From positions 1,302,001-1,366,000 of the forward strand of contig OZ345357.1 of the NCBI GenBank assembly GCA_977006965.1: a stretch of DNA of 64,000 nt, read 5' to 3'. The notes under the pieces were generated by a model, which worked only from the letters and a program-made list of their open reading frames with translations, made no database searches and was not told the origin of the DNA. Below, one piece after another: positions 40,167 through 49,492 of this stretch; within the stretch, counting starts at the first letter, position 1; every line of letters begins with the position of its first letter. A program made the position numbers and the translations under genes. The DNA is from Phymatolithon calcareum. Its lineage: Eukaryota > Rhodophyta > Florideophyceae > Hapalidiales.

Positions 40167-40523
40167 CAGGGGAGTGTTATGGGGGGGAGTAACACGAACC
40201 CCTTATCATACCGATTTTTTGGATTTTCGTCTATAGTGTGTGTTTGATATAATTTTGCAGAGATTAATTGCTTCATAAAAAGGAGAATGAAAGCTGAAAA
40301 TATGGCCCTCGTTCCCGGAACATTGGGAGTTGCCAATGTAGCGGTCGCTCTCGTTGCAGTATTCGATTTTGTGGTGAAAAACAATAGAAATATTCTGTAA
40401 ACAAGAGTTATTATTGATACAGCCTGAACTCATAATTTTTGCCGGCACATCAATGTCATGCTTTTGCAGACAAGTTTTGAAACAAAAAAAAACCGTGTTA
40501 CTCCCCCCCATAACATTCCCCTG
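40167..40523. mobile_element. MITE with CAGGGG ends, 357 bp
   Basis: Inverted ends of about 30 bp with one mismatch (CAGGGGAGTGTTATGGGGGG against CAGGGGAATGTTATGGGGGG), flanked by the 7-bp duplication cttgtac (40160-40166 and 40524-40530). Absent from units 1 and 3. The interior is AT-rich without an ORF worth calling. The element sits inside a stretch already carrying a TACTGTA word absent from unit 1. The ends resemble those of the element at 44587. Confidence 0.8.
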
Positions 40524-40669
40524 CTTGTACTGTATACCGATTTTTTCCAGAGCTGTAATGCAGAAATCTCAGCGTAATCTGATGACGCTCTGGGCCAAGG
40601 AGCACATACGGAAGAGCATCCTGTTGTCAATGAATCATTCAGGCCGGTTACTCTCCTCTGTTTAGGCCC

Positions 40670-41984
40670 TTACTGACGCTGATCGTTCGGTGGAAAATCA
40701 ATCCCGGCTGGTATAGTGTCTATGATCTCACCGCCCATCCCAGTAACCCCGTGATGAATGCCCGTCTCGCCGTCTATGCACGGACTGCGGGAGTCCCTCG
40801 CGGGCCTCGTACTCATCTGCGTCCTCCTCAAGCTTACGCTCGTCATGTGCACCGGGAAGGGTGAGAGGGGTTTTGCAAACCACGAGCGAGCGGCGTCATT
40901 TTCTGAGCGAGCCTTACAACCACTGACGCGAGCTGCAAGCACCTTTTTTTGGAAACCTGCCAGCTTGTGCAGTACCTCAGCCTCCTGCGATCCTGATTTT
41001 CCACGACGGCGGCTGCGCGGAACAGAGATAGCGTCGAGCTTGCTATTGCGTTTACCCCCTATCTTGACCGCCGCAAAATCGGTCGCAGGTCTTGTCGATG
41101 CAGCTGGGGGGTAGGCATTTGCTGCTGACGCCACACCATTTTTTTGCGGTTTTGCAGATTTTTTGACCCCACCGCGTAGTAATGCTGCTCGGAGTCTGTC
41201 AAATTCTGCACGCGCCTCAGTGGCCTTATCCACGGCGCCGTTTTGCAGGGGCTGGGACGCCGAGGCACTCTTACTCGATGGTACGGGCACAACAGACATG
41301 ACTTTTCCTCGTGCTATGGACTTTTTTTTGGGAAGCGGTGCCGGACCGTCATCCTCGCTATCGTCATCCTCATGCAATGCAAAAGAGAGTCTGTGCGTGT
41401 CGCGGACAGCAACCTTACGAAGCGGATCCTCGCGTTTTTGTATACTTGAAGCCTTTTTTCCTTTGCGTTTCTAACGATTTCGGGAACGGGTTGTCAACAA
41501 CGTCGATACCGAGAATTTTTGGCGGCTCGTCAGCATCCTTCGCCGCTTCCGCAAGCGCGAGAGCATTGAAGATAGTGTCCCCGACGACATTTCCTACAAT
41601 AGTATGCAAACCATTGAGCCATGGCGTCTCAGCAAGCGTAATGAAGAACTGGGACCCGCACAATCCGTCTTCGTCGGCGACAAGAGCGACTAATCCACGA
41701 CGGCGAAACTTAAGCCGCCCGTGTGCCTCGCGACGCAGCGGACCAGGAAACGCAGGTGCGCCACCAGATCCAGTACCGGAAGGGTCGCCACCTTGGATAA
41801 GGACCCCGGGAACGACACGATGAAAAGCTAACCCATCGTAATAGGAATTCAATGCATGCTGCACCACGCTCCGTCCCGCACGTGGGCTCTCGTCTGCCCA
41901 CAGTGCTACGGATATAGGCCCGTGTGTTGTGCACAGCGTTAACAATCCCCGCGTCCCGGGTTCGAGCCCATACACGCTCGACAT
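40670..41984 (-). pseudogene. CWC27: CWC27, two frameshifts (unit 2)
   Basis: The cyclophilin-like domain is intact from MSSVYGLEPG. In addition to the A6 site shared by all units (41454-41459), one A is missing near 41485, which turns NPFPEIVR into NPFPKSLE and stops the frame soon after. The C-terminal half (HEDDDSEDDGPAPLPKKK onward) is open as a separate frame. Confidence 0.7.
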
Positions 41985-42172
41985 TGCACAGTGCGAATGT
42001 AGTACACAATGCAGATCGTTTAGGTCCTCGACTGATGAAGGGCCCATGCTTTTGGACTTTTCCTTGCAGTTCAGGCTCTCTGATTTTATCATACTCGTAC
42101 AGTACCTACATCTTTAGTCGAATCCTCCAAGCATCCTCTTTGCAAAAATAAAACTGTGCGCCGAGGCTGGCG

Positions 42173-42895
42173 CTATGTGTCGCGTTCGCCTTCTTCTTCG
42201 CTTTCTTCCTCGCTACTACTCACGTCCTCATATCCTTCCAGAATCCCCGTTGGTACTGAGACCGAATTTTTCACTTCGTGAGCTACTCGCAGCTTATCAG
42301 TTTCCACATTCGTCCGTGCTATGGGCCTGTCTTTAACATTCTCGCTGTCCATGGCATCCCCATCTATCCTCTTCCGCTTCGCAACAACCTTGATCAGTCC
42401 AAGCGTCCCGCGAGGTCTCTTGCTGCGCGCATCCTCCTTTCGCCTCGCGCCAGCGATAGCCTCCAGAGCGCGATCAACACCAAAGGCGCCTTTGGCAGCA
42501 GCGACGCCCCGCTGAATTGCTTCACGCTTCTCCAAAAAAGCGGACACCTCTGCACGCTCCGCAGTTTCGCCGTCTGCTGCGCCTGCGCGCTCCACAGCTT
42601 CAATGCCACCAAGAAATGCGATGTCCTCCTCTACCAAGGCCCTTTCGTCCGTACGCTCCGCATCCCGTTCCGCATCTTTTCTATTCTTTGCTTCCTGTAG
42701 TCGTGCGAACAAATCCTTACCGTCACCAACAGAGCCACTCCCGTCACCTTGGGCGCGCACAAAGTTGGGGTACTCCACACCAACGGTTTCCAGCCCAGCA
42801 GCGTTCGCGGCAGCTGCACCGAACACTTCCTCGGTGAGTCGCATCGCACGGCCCGGTGCTGTTGTTGTCCCCTTTTCCCGCGCCGTCGATGCCAT
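42173..42895 (-). CDS. PSME3IP1/FAM192A (NIP30 domain) protein, unit 2
   Basis: 240 residues, intact, with the same NIP30 core and acidic serine tail as the unit 1 copy. It differs by a few replacements, for example DAERDAER for DAKRDAER and ERAGAADGETAE for ERARAADGEAAE. Confidence 0.8.
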   Translation of the reverse strand: MASTAREKGTTTAPGRAMRLTEEVFGAAAANAAGLETVGVEYPNFVRAQGDGSGSVGDGKDLFARLQEAKNRKDAERDAERTDERALVEEDIAFLGGIEAVERAGAADGETAERAEVSAFLEKREAIQRGVAAAKGAFGVDRALEAIAGARRKEDARSKRPRGTLGLIKVVAKRKRIDGDAMDSENVKDRPIARTNVETDKLRVAHEVKNSVSVPTGILEGYEDVSSSEEESEEEGERDT

Positions 42896-43835
42896 GTTGA
42901 TGTCGGAGTTCGTGGAAGTGCCCACTAATGAGTCGACCAGGGACGGGTATCCAAAGTGGACCATCTTGAAGAGGAATTGTCTGTGCTGTAAGTACTGAAG
43001 TATGATAGAGTTTGATCCCCTTCATGATCTGCAATTCTGTGTCATGCGGGGAAACTGCACAGGTCTCTGTCCTTCGAAAACATAGAACGACAGAAGAGCT
43101 AATCTCGACTCCCTTTGGCGCAGATTTAGAGCCGCGTAAGTTGCATGAGGATTTTGATAATAATTCACAGCCGTGCCTGATGGCATGATTTCAAAAAACG
43201 GTCAAACTTGAAAGCATGAAGTACTACAGTGCTTGCGTGAAGGTACCTCCACTCTCCCTAAATAGTGCAAAACTGTAACACGTGGCCGGGGACACAAAAA
43301 AAGTCTTGTACAACACTAGGACTAGCATAGAATATATCTTTTGACAAAATACGCACAGCTAACGCTCGGACAAACGCTTTCAAATCTTCAGTCTGGCTAT
43401 AACTTCGTTTGTGATATAACACAAGTGCGGCGATGGATGCATCGGAGCTGTTACTCGACTTCATTTCTCCGTACAAAGAGATCTCTTGGGAGGAAATGAC
43501 TACCCTGGTCGAAGGTAACACTTTGGAAAAGTCACTTTCGAACGTGGTACAAACTATGGACAGCTAAAGTGTTTCGGACGTATCAATAGCGAATTGACGT
43601 TAGTGCCCGGGTATTGTGCCGTCAAGAACAATCTTTATACCTGTACCGTGGTATGCTGCAATTGAGAGCTCAAGATGTTTTGGGACTGCAGGAGGGATAT
43701 GGTAGCGTTGGCCGAAGTACTCATTCACTTTGAAAGATTGAAGTGGGAAAACGCAGGTAGCAGCAACATTTTCCCCATTTGTCTTAGAAACTTTGCAACT
43801 TCCCGAGTTGGATTCGACGTGAAGAAAGCCGCTTC

Positions 43836-44264
43836 ATGACTGCGGATGAGAAGCGCCAGTGTGACTCCAGACACAAAATGTTTGATATAATGCTGAAGGG
43901 GAGTTTCACAGAACATACATACAGGTTGACTTCGTCGAAGTATCCTAACGAATCAGTAGAAGTTTCAGGATATTCCCTGGAGGTAGATCACTTGGGCAGA
44001 GTGAAATCGACCGATAGCCCAGGCAGTTTCCCGATATGCCACATGGTTGCAGATGTGGTTGGCAAATCATCCCTCGATATCGGCAATATACAGTACGACC
44101 GATACGGGGTTGGGCGTTTGCTACAAAGGATAACCAGACATAAGAAGCTGGGAGACGGTGAGTCATCCAGACCGAGCATTATAACAGTTGTGCCATCTCA
44201 CTGGCAATCTGAAATTGCAGTGTATGTCTCTTGTTGTCGAACAAGACAGTGGCTTGCAATGTGA
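43836..44264 (+). CDS. hypothetical 142-residue ORF, unit 3 copy, doubtful
   Basis: Open copy of the ORF at 6982; the sequence behind it is deleted about 120 bases after its stop. Coding status unproven. Confidence 0.25.
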   Translation: MTADEKRQCDSRHKMFDIMLKGSFTEHTYRLTSSKYPNESVEVSGYSLEVDHLGRVKSTDSPGSFPICHMVADVVGKSSLDIGNIQYDRYGVGRLLQRITRHKKLGDGESSRPSIITVVPSHWQSEIAVYVSCCRTRQWLAM

Positions 44265-44586
44265 GGTCGGTCAATGGCGAAACAAGAAGGGTAAGAAAGA
44301 CACTGACAGCACAAGACTTAGGGAAGATCCTATAGAGCGACCACGTCGGGTGGCCACCCGCAAGCGTCAGCTCGTAATAACGGACAGATCACTTTATTGG
44401 TGCTAAGTGGGGGGGAGGGCAGCAGCTAGTGGCGTGTAACGCTCCCTGAATACAGGGCTGTATCCTCGAACACCACTGACTAGGTTCCAGCACTCAAGGA
44501 TGTGATAACACAGTTGGTCAGATACGTCCCGCTGATGAGAATCGCCAACGTATTACTGTATATGCCTGTCTCAAATAAATTGCTAC

Positions 44587-45141
44587 CAGGGGAAAGTTAT
44601 ACAGGGGGAGGAAAGCAAGTCGGTTGTCATATCGTTTTTCTCAAGCGCTTCACGTACGATCTGTATGAAGCGTGAACGGCAATGCGAAAATGCATCATAA
44701 AAATATGTGAGAAAGCCGCCAGGAAGTTGTGAACATTGGGAGCCCCAATGTTGGGACGGCTCACGTTGCACCATTCGCCTCTGGCTGAAAATTATCAGAA
44801 TTAACGTTGATGGGCAGTGTGTAGTGCGGTGTGCACAAACGATGCATTTGAGCCCAAGCTATCGCACCTTTCACCTGCGCACGCTTCGATCCCGGCGCCA
44901 CGCAAGCAACCGTTAACGCACACGCACGTCCATGTCGTAGTGCACCTTGCTTAAGCGCCGTTCTTATTGGCAGATCTCGTGCAACGGGCACGTCTCGCAG
45001 TGCATCAACATCAGCTTTTCAGATATATTTTTGATACTCGAAATCCCTCATAATTTACCGTGCACAACGCAACCAACGTTTTCACTATAATCTTTGAAAC
45101 TTCCAAAACTGGCTTTCCTCCCCCTGTATAACTTTCCCCTG
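44587..45141. mobile_element. MITE with CAGGGG ends, 555 bp
   Basis: Perfect inverted ends of about 30 bp (CAGGGGAAAGTTATACAGGG and on), flanked by the 7-bp duplication ttgctac (44580-44586, 45142-45148); units 1 and 4 show the empty site. No long ORF. Non-autonomous. Confidence 0.85.
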
Positions 45142-45178
45142 TTGCTACCAACCTGATCCTCCTTCGTCGCATATACAC

Positions 45179-45207
45179 TGTACCCGGATGATGATCATCC
45201 GGGTACA
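45179..45207. repeat. 29-bp hairpin upstream of Sel1-like gene, unit 3
   Basis: Same inverted repeat, about 250 bases before the ATG; kept although the DNA just upstream was deleted and replaced. Confidence 0.85.
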
Positions 45208-45309
45208 GCTGTATCAAAAACATTCTTTTAAAATAAAGAAGATTTTAATTTGAAGAGCCGGGGAAGGTGTTCCTCTGAGACGTGTCCGTCTCTCCAACAC
45301 TCGACCTGA

Positions 45310-45316
45310 TACAGTA
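45310..45316. repeat. TACAGTA footprint, unit 3 leader
   Basis: Unit 3 reads cctgatacagtaagatc; units 1, 2 and 4 read cctgataagatc. A clean 5-bp insertion at TA. Confidence 0.75.
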
Positions 45317-45458
45317 AGATCTACTGACCTCTGACCACAACTACACTTTGGTACTCTTCAACGAGCTCCAAAACAACAGTGTTTCATCTAGTACCATTTT
45401 CCGCCCTGCGACCGACGACCTCCGTTCTTCTAGCATTGCGGTTTTGCAAAAATTCAAA

Positions 45459-48400
45459 ATGTCTTGTGAACTACCGTGCCATCCGGGCATCGTCTACACC
45501 GTCTACGCCGCCGCTTTCATCCCGCTCGCATTCATTTACGGCCTGGACTTCATCACTGACAAGTGGAGGCCGATTCGCAAGACCTGGCAGAACGGGATGA
45601 CTCAGCTGTGCATCTCACTGCCCTGCCTTGCGTATGTCATGTACTACATTGTTCTCCAAATCGGCGGCAGGGACCACAAGGAGGCAGCTTCCGCTATCAC
45701 AGTGGCAGTATGCAACGCGTACCACGTCGTTCGAACGGTTTGGGGTCTGTTGCAGCTTTCTGAATTCCGAAACTGGAACGTTCATGCCTTAAACTGTCTT
45801 ATCAATCTTCGGTACAAGGCATCAAAACAGCGGCAGCCCACCAATTTGTCGTCAAGAGTCCGTGACTTCTGCTTGTTCTGGAAAAAAGAAAGCAATGCTA
45901 TTGATGATGAGCTGGAAACATCCGACATGTCGCTGGAAGATGTTGAGAGAACAGTGGACAATGAAATGCTTGTCAACAGCTCGCTCATTGACAATGAGAT
46001 CACTGGTCATGACCTCCCAATGCGCCCCGTTTTGCATTCCCGCGTTGAGTACAGTGACCAGGAACGACACGGTCGCTTCGCACGATTTGTTGCGTCGCAT
46101 TTGAGATGTACGCTACCGGAAGAATGTGCCGTCCGTTGGTTAGTGTCATTCCTCGCAAAGTTTGGAAGTCGATGGCTTGCTCATACCAAACTTTTGTCTG
46201 ACGCCACATGTGATGGCTTCCGCGGCGAAGAGGGGTGGAGTAAATCTCGAGATCTTGCGGTTGTGGCAATGATGCACACAACGAACGGGATGGTGACTGA
46301 GACCGGATCAACAGAAAATTTTGTTTCTCTGTTTTCTCCGTTTCACGAGTTTTGCATTGCCCCCAACAGCTGCGTTGACTCCCGAGTTGACGTCAGTGAA
46401 ATACACTCGCTTCCTTTTCAAATGAATGGGTACGAGAACACGGACTCTGACAAGGACTCTGACGAGAACTCTGACGAGGACATCATGTTTGACTTTGCCC
46501 GTCAAGCAGCAACAATAAAAGACGCTGTAAGAGATGACTGGCATAAAGCGTCTCTGAACAAGTTGGATGACGAAGAGAGAACGGCGGTCGAGAACATGTC
46601 TGCTGCGCAGCTAGCTTGTTTCGCCAAGCTTATGCATCAGGACCAAATGTTCTGCAAGATTCCTGACGTGAGTCCACGGTTTTCGAAGAATGAGGAGCGC
46701 CCGCCGCTCCGCGCCTTCATTTACCAGTTAGGCGGAGATCATGAGAAAAATATTGATGAAATCCTCAAGAGACTTCCCTTTGACCTGCCCAGCCGTCGAC
46801 GTCAGGTCTGGTCGCTGAATGATGGAGTGTTACAAGAGAGCATTCATATGGACAACTACGTTTCTCTGGAGAGTGGTGACAGAAGTGATTCTTCTTTTGA
46901 GACCTTACAACTCACGACTGAAGAAGATGGACAGCGTTCCGCTTTTCAACAGCAGGTCAACCTCGAAACCGCCCGACTTCAGGCAAATAGCATGACTCCT
47001 GGCGGAATGAAAACAAGTCGCTTCATCGGGTGTGTCACTGAATTTGTGCGGAGTGCGCTTGCAGAATGGGTCGAAAAGTTCGGCAACGATACCACCGGCT
47101 GGTCGTCACGTATTTCTACTATGGGATTGAGCTTTCCGTGCAGTGCACAGCTATGCTCCACATTTCAGGAAATCAAGAAAAATAATACCCGTGCTCATAG
47201 GTGGAATATGAGACTGGTTTGGGAAATGCAATCATTCTTGGGGTGGAAAGTTGGAAAAGAGGTCGAAGAGATTGAAGGGAATGACACAGACCTGCGAAGG
47301 TCAGAAGCACTCGTGATGCTGTTTATTCTTGGTTTTCCATCAGTACGAATCGACCATTGCGGAAAGTCTGCAAGTACAGCCACGGAGAGCAATGACACTG
47401 TGATCACTCTCGAGAGTGATGGGGTACAGAAATTTACAGTGGCACCGATTGGCGGTCCTCAAAAAATTGTGATTACAGTTGAAGTGAACGTTGAGGCCAG
47501 ATGGGTCTCTTTGCGCATGGAATTGGAAGGTGTTGTATTTGACTGGCAAGGTTGGAAAGACACATTCATGGGCAGCATGTGTGCACAGAAAAGATGGAGA
47601 CTAAGTCGCGGGATCTCGAAGCATGAAACACTCCGCGAAGAAGGGAATCAATCTCAACTTTCCGAATCTATTCAGAGGATTAGAGCACCGGGACAATACA
47701 GAGAATATAATTTTTGGACTGGTTGGCCCCCATTCATGCCGGAGATTGCCCAATATGAGTTCAAGGAATACGGATTGATATTTAGGCATATTGAGAATTT
47801 GAATTCTGCACTGGATGCCCACTATCATAGTCAGTCGAGAGAAGAGGTCGGACCTGTGTACGAGGATGGAAGGGTCGCGCTTGAAGGTGGTCGCAAGAAC
47901 GAGGCGATGATTGTTTTTGGGCGTTGCATAAGAGAACAAGGAGACAGACGCGCTTTGCAAGATTTCGCCGATATTCTTCTGAAACAGAATCCTGTGAACA
48001 GGAATGATGCACGCCTATTGTGGATCAGGATGTACTCATGGTACGAGATATTGATTAATCGAAGACCAAGAGAGTTGGCCCATGACGTTTCCAATGAAAT
48101 CGATCTTCAGCTACTGGCAGACAAGTGTGGACGTTTGTTGGAATCGACGGAAGACGATTGGCGTTTTGAGTATCTGAAAGCCTTTTCGTTGTTTCATGTG
48201 AACGGGCCAGAGAATGCTGTGTCGGAGGCAGCCGTTTGTACAATGGAATCTATTCTTGTGAAAGAGAATTACTCTGCTATTATTGCTATTATTGCACTCC
48301 ATCTCGCTATCGCGTATCAAAGTCTATACGTGGAGTCCCGTGACTTGTTACAAAGGCAGCTCGCAGTACATGCTATTGTGCGAGCGGGCATTGATGATCC

Positions 48401-49268
48401 AGACGAACTCGGTGCTCCACTCGGGATGTTACTCGAAAAAGGATTTTACACTTCTCGGAACAAGAAGCATATCTCCCCGTTGATCTCGTACTGTTACGAT
48501 TTTTGTGGTGATGGGAAACGGTTGCAAGAACTATTTGAAAGGCTGTTCCTCATTCCTGAAACTCCAGACGGACACATAGATGGAACTCGGCTCTCATTCG
48601 GAATTGGAATTCATCCAAAAGACGCTATCAGAGTTTACAAGAAGATGCTGGATGAGAAGAAAGATGAGGAGGAAGATGAGGAACGAGTATTTGCGACCGC
48701 ATCTAATCGTCTGGGATTGATATATCACCGGGGAGGACCAGATGTTCCTATCAGCATTTCGCATGCGAAGAGCAGCTACTCGAATGCAATCGAGCGTGGG
48801 TCCACAGAAGCTCTTTGTAACATGGGTGTTTTACTAAATGGAAACCAGGCCGAGGGCGATAACATTTCGTCACTGGAAGAGGCTGTAGCGACCGGGAACA
48901 GTACAGCAATGAATAACCTGGGAGTGGCGTACGATCTTGGAAACGGAGTCGAGCGGAATGCTGTGGAAGCCAAGAAGCTCTACGAGCAAGCCATTGAAAA
49001 AGACCAAAATCCGATTGCTATTTTTAATCTCGCCCTCATGTACAAGTTTGGCGATTCTGAGTTTCGAAGCGAAGAGAAAATTGCCGAGCTGATGGACCGA
49101 TTTTACAGACCAGACATGGACACGTCAGGGATGTTCGTTTTGATGCAGGAAATTTCGAAGTTCTCAAATGCGGGGACCATGGAAGCACGAAACACTGATA
49201 GTTGGAAGGTGAAGGTGGAAGAAATCGACGACTGTTTGGCATATGTGAAAGTGAAAGACGGAGAGTGA
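45459..49268 (+). CDS. membrane protein with C-terminal Sel1-like repeats, copy 3
   Basis: 1269 residues, the longest copy. Same membrane segments and same Sel1-like end. The acidic run is extended (DSDKDSDENSDED). The segment after HQDQM is largely rewritten (FCKIPDVSPRFSKNEERPPL against HWKKNESPHRARF in copy 1), and near residue 665 EVEEIEGNDTDL replaces ELEENDTDL. In the repeat part it shares the RIRAPGQYREYNF loop with copy 1, the DEKKDEEEDEER loop with copy 2 and the RNDARLLWIRM and TEDDWRFEYLK loops with copy 4, and has private loops elsewhere (KENYSAIIAIIAL; SPLISYCYDFCGD). The downstream poly(A) signal present in units 1 and 2 is deleted. Confidence 0.85.
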   Translation: MSCELPCHPGIVYTVYAAAFIPLAFIYGLDFITDKWRPIRKTWQNGMTQLCISLPCLAYVMYYIVLQIGGRDHKEAASAITVAVCNAYHVVRTVWGLLQLSEFRNWNVHALNCLINLRYKASKQRQPTNLSSRVRDFCLFWKKESNAIDDELETSDMSLEDVERTVDNEMLVNSSLIDNEITGHDLPMRPVLHSRVEYSDQERHGRFARFVASHLRCTLPEECAVRWLVSFLAKFGSRWLAHTKLLSDATCDGFRGEEGWSKSRDLAVVAMMHTTNGMVTETGSTENFVSLFSPFHEFCIAPNSCVDSRVDVSEIHSLPFQMNGYENTDSDKDSDENSDEDIMFDFARQAATIKDAVRDDWHKASLNKLDDEERTAVENMSAAQLACFAKLMHQDQMFCKIPDVSPRFSKNEERPPLRAFIYQLGGDHEKNIDEILKRLPFDLPSRRRQVWSLNDGVLQESIHMDNYVSLESGDRSDSSFETLQLTTEEDGQRSAFQQQVNLETARLQANSMTPGGMKTSRFIGCVTEFVRSALAEWVEKFGNDTTGWSSRISTMGLSFPCSAQLCSTFQEIKKNNTRAHRWNMRLVWEMQSFLGWKVGKEVEEIEGNDTDLRRSEALVMLFILGFPSVRIDHCGKSASTATESNDTVITLESDGVQKFTVAPIGGPQKIVITVEVNVEARWVSLRMELEGVVFDWQGWKDTFMGSMCAQKRWRLSRGISKHETLREEGNQSQLSESIQRIRAPGQYREYNFWTGWPPFMPEIAQYEFKEYGLIFRHIENLNSALDAHYHSQSREEVGPVYEDGRVALEGGRKNEAMIVFGRCIREQGDRRALQDFADILLKQNPVNRNDARLLWIRMYSWYEILINRRPRELAHDVSNEIDLQLLADKCGRLLESTEDDWRFEYLKAFSLFHVNGPENAVSEAAVCTMESILVKENYSAIIAIIALHLAIAYQSLYVESRDLLQRQLAVHAIVRAGIDDPDELGAPLGMLLEKGFYTSRNKKHISPLISYCYDFCGDGKRLQELFERLFLIPETPDGHIDGTRLSFGIGIHPKDAIRVYKKMLDEKKDEEEDEERVFATASNRLGLIYHRGGPDVPISISHAKSSYSNAIERGSTEALCNMGVLLNGNQAEGDNISSLEEAVATGNSTAMNNLGVAYDLGNGVERNAVEAKKLYEQAIEKDQNPIAIFNLALMYKFGDSEFRSEEKIAELMDRFYRPDMDTSGMFVLMQEISKFSNAGTMEARNTDSWKVKVEEIDDCLAYVKVKDGE

Positions 49269-49377
49269 AATATGAAGATGTCCTTCGGAGACGAGGAACT
49301 ACAGTACTAGAACGAAATTTGAAATTGTATAGCTATGAACAGGGCGAAGAGAAAATGTTGGATTTAGTAAATGTGAG

Positions 49378-49384
49378 TACTGTA
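49378..49384. repeat. TACTGTA footprint, unit 3
   Basis: Unit 3 reads gtgagtactgtacatgc where units 1 and 2 read gtgagtacatgc. Five bases at a TA. Confidence 0.75.
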
Positions 49385-49492
49385 CATGCTCTTCGGGACT
49401 ACTTGTAAACTAAACTGCATGTCGTGGTCTGGTGAGCAAACAGGATATACAGTACGCGTTGTCCTGCATTTGGTTCATTTAACTTGTAATTT

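Larger units (their letters stand above)
20797..43316. repeat. tandem unit 2 (22,520 bp with insertions)
   Basis: Same gene order as unit 1, enlarged by a hAT-like MITE (22325-22647), a Copia element (23354-30774 plus 5-bp duplication) and a CAGGGG-type MITE (40167-40523). Without these it is close to 14.4 kb. It keeps the longest reading frame of the transporter remnant. Confidence 0.93.
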
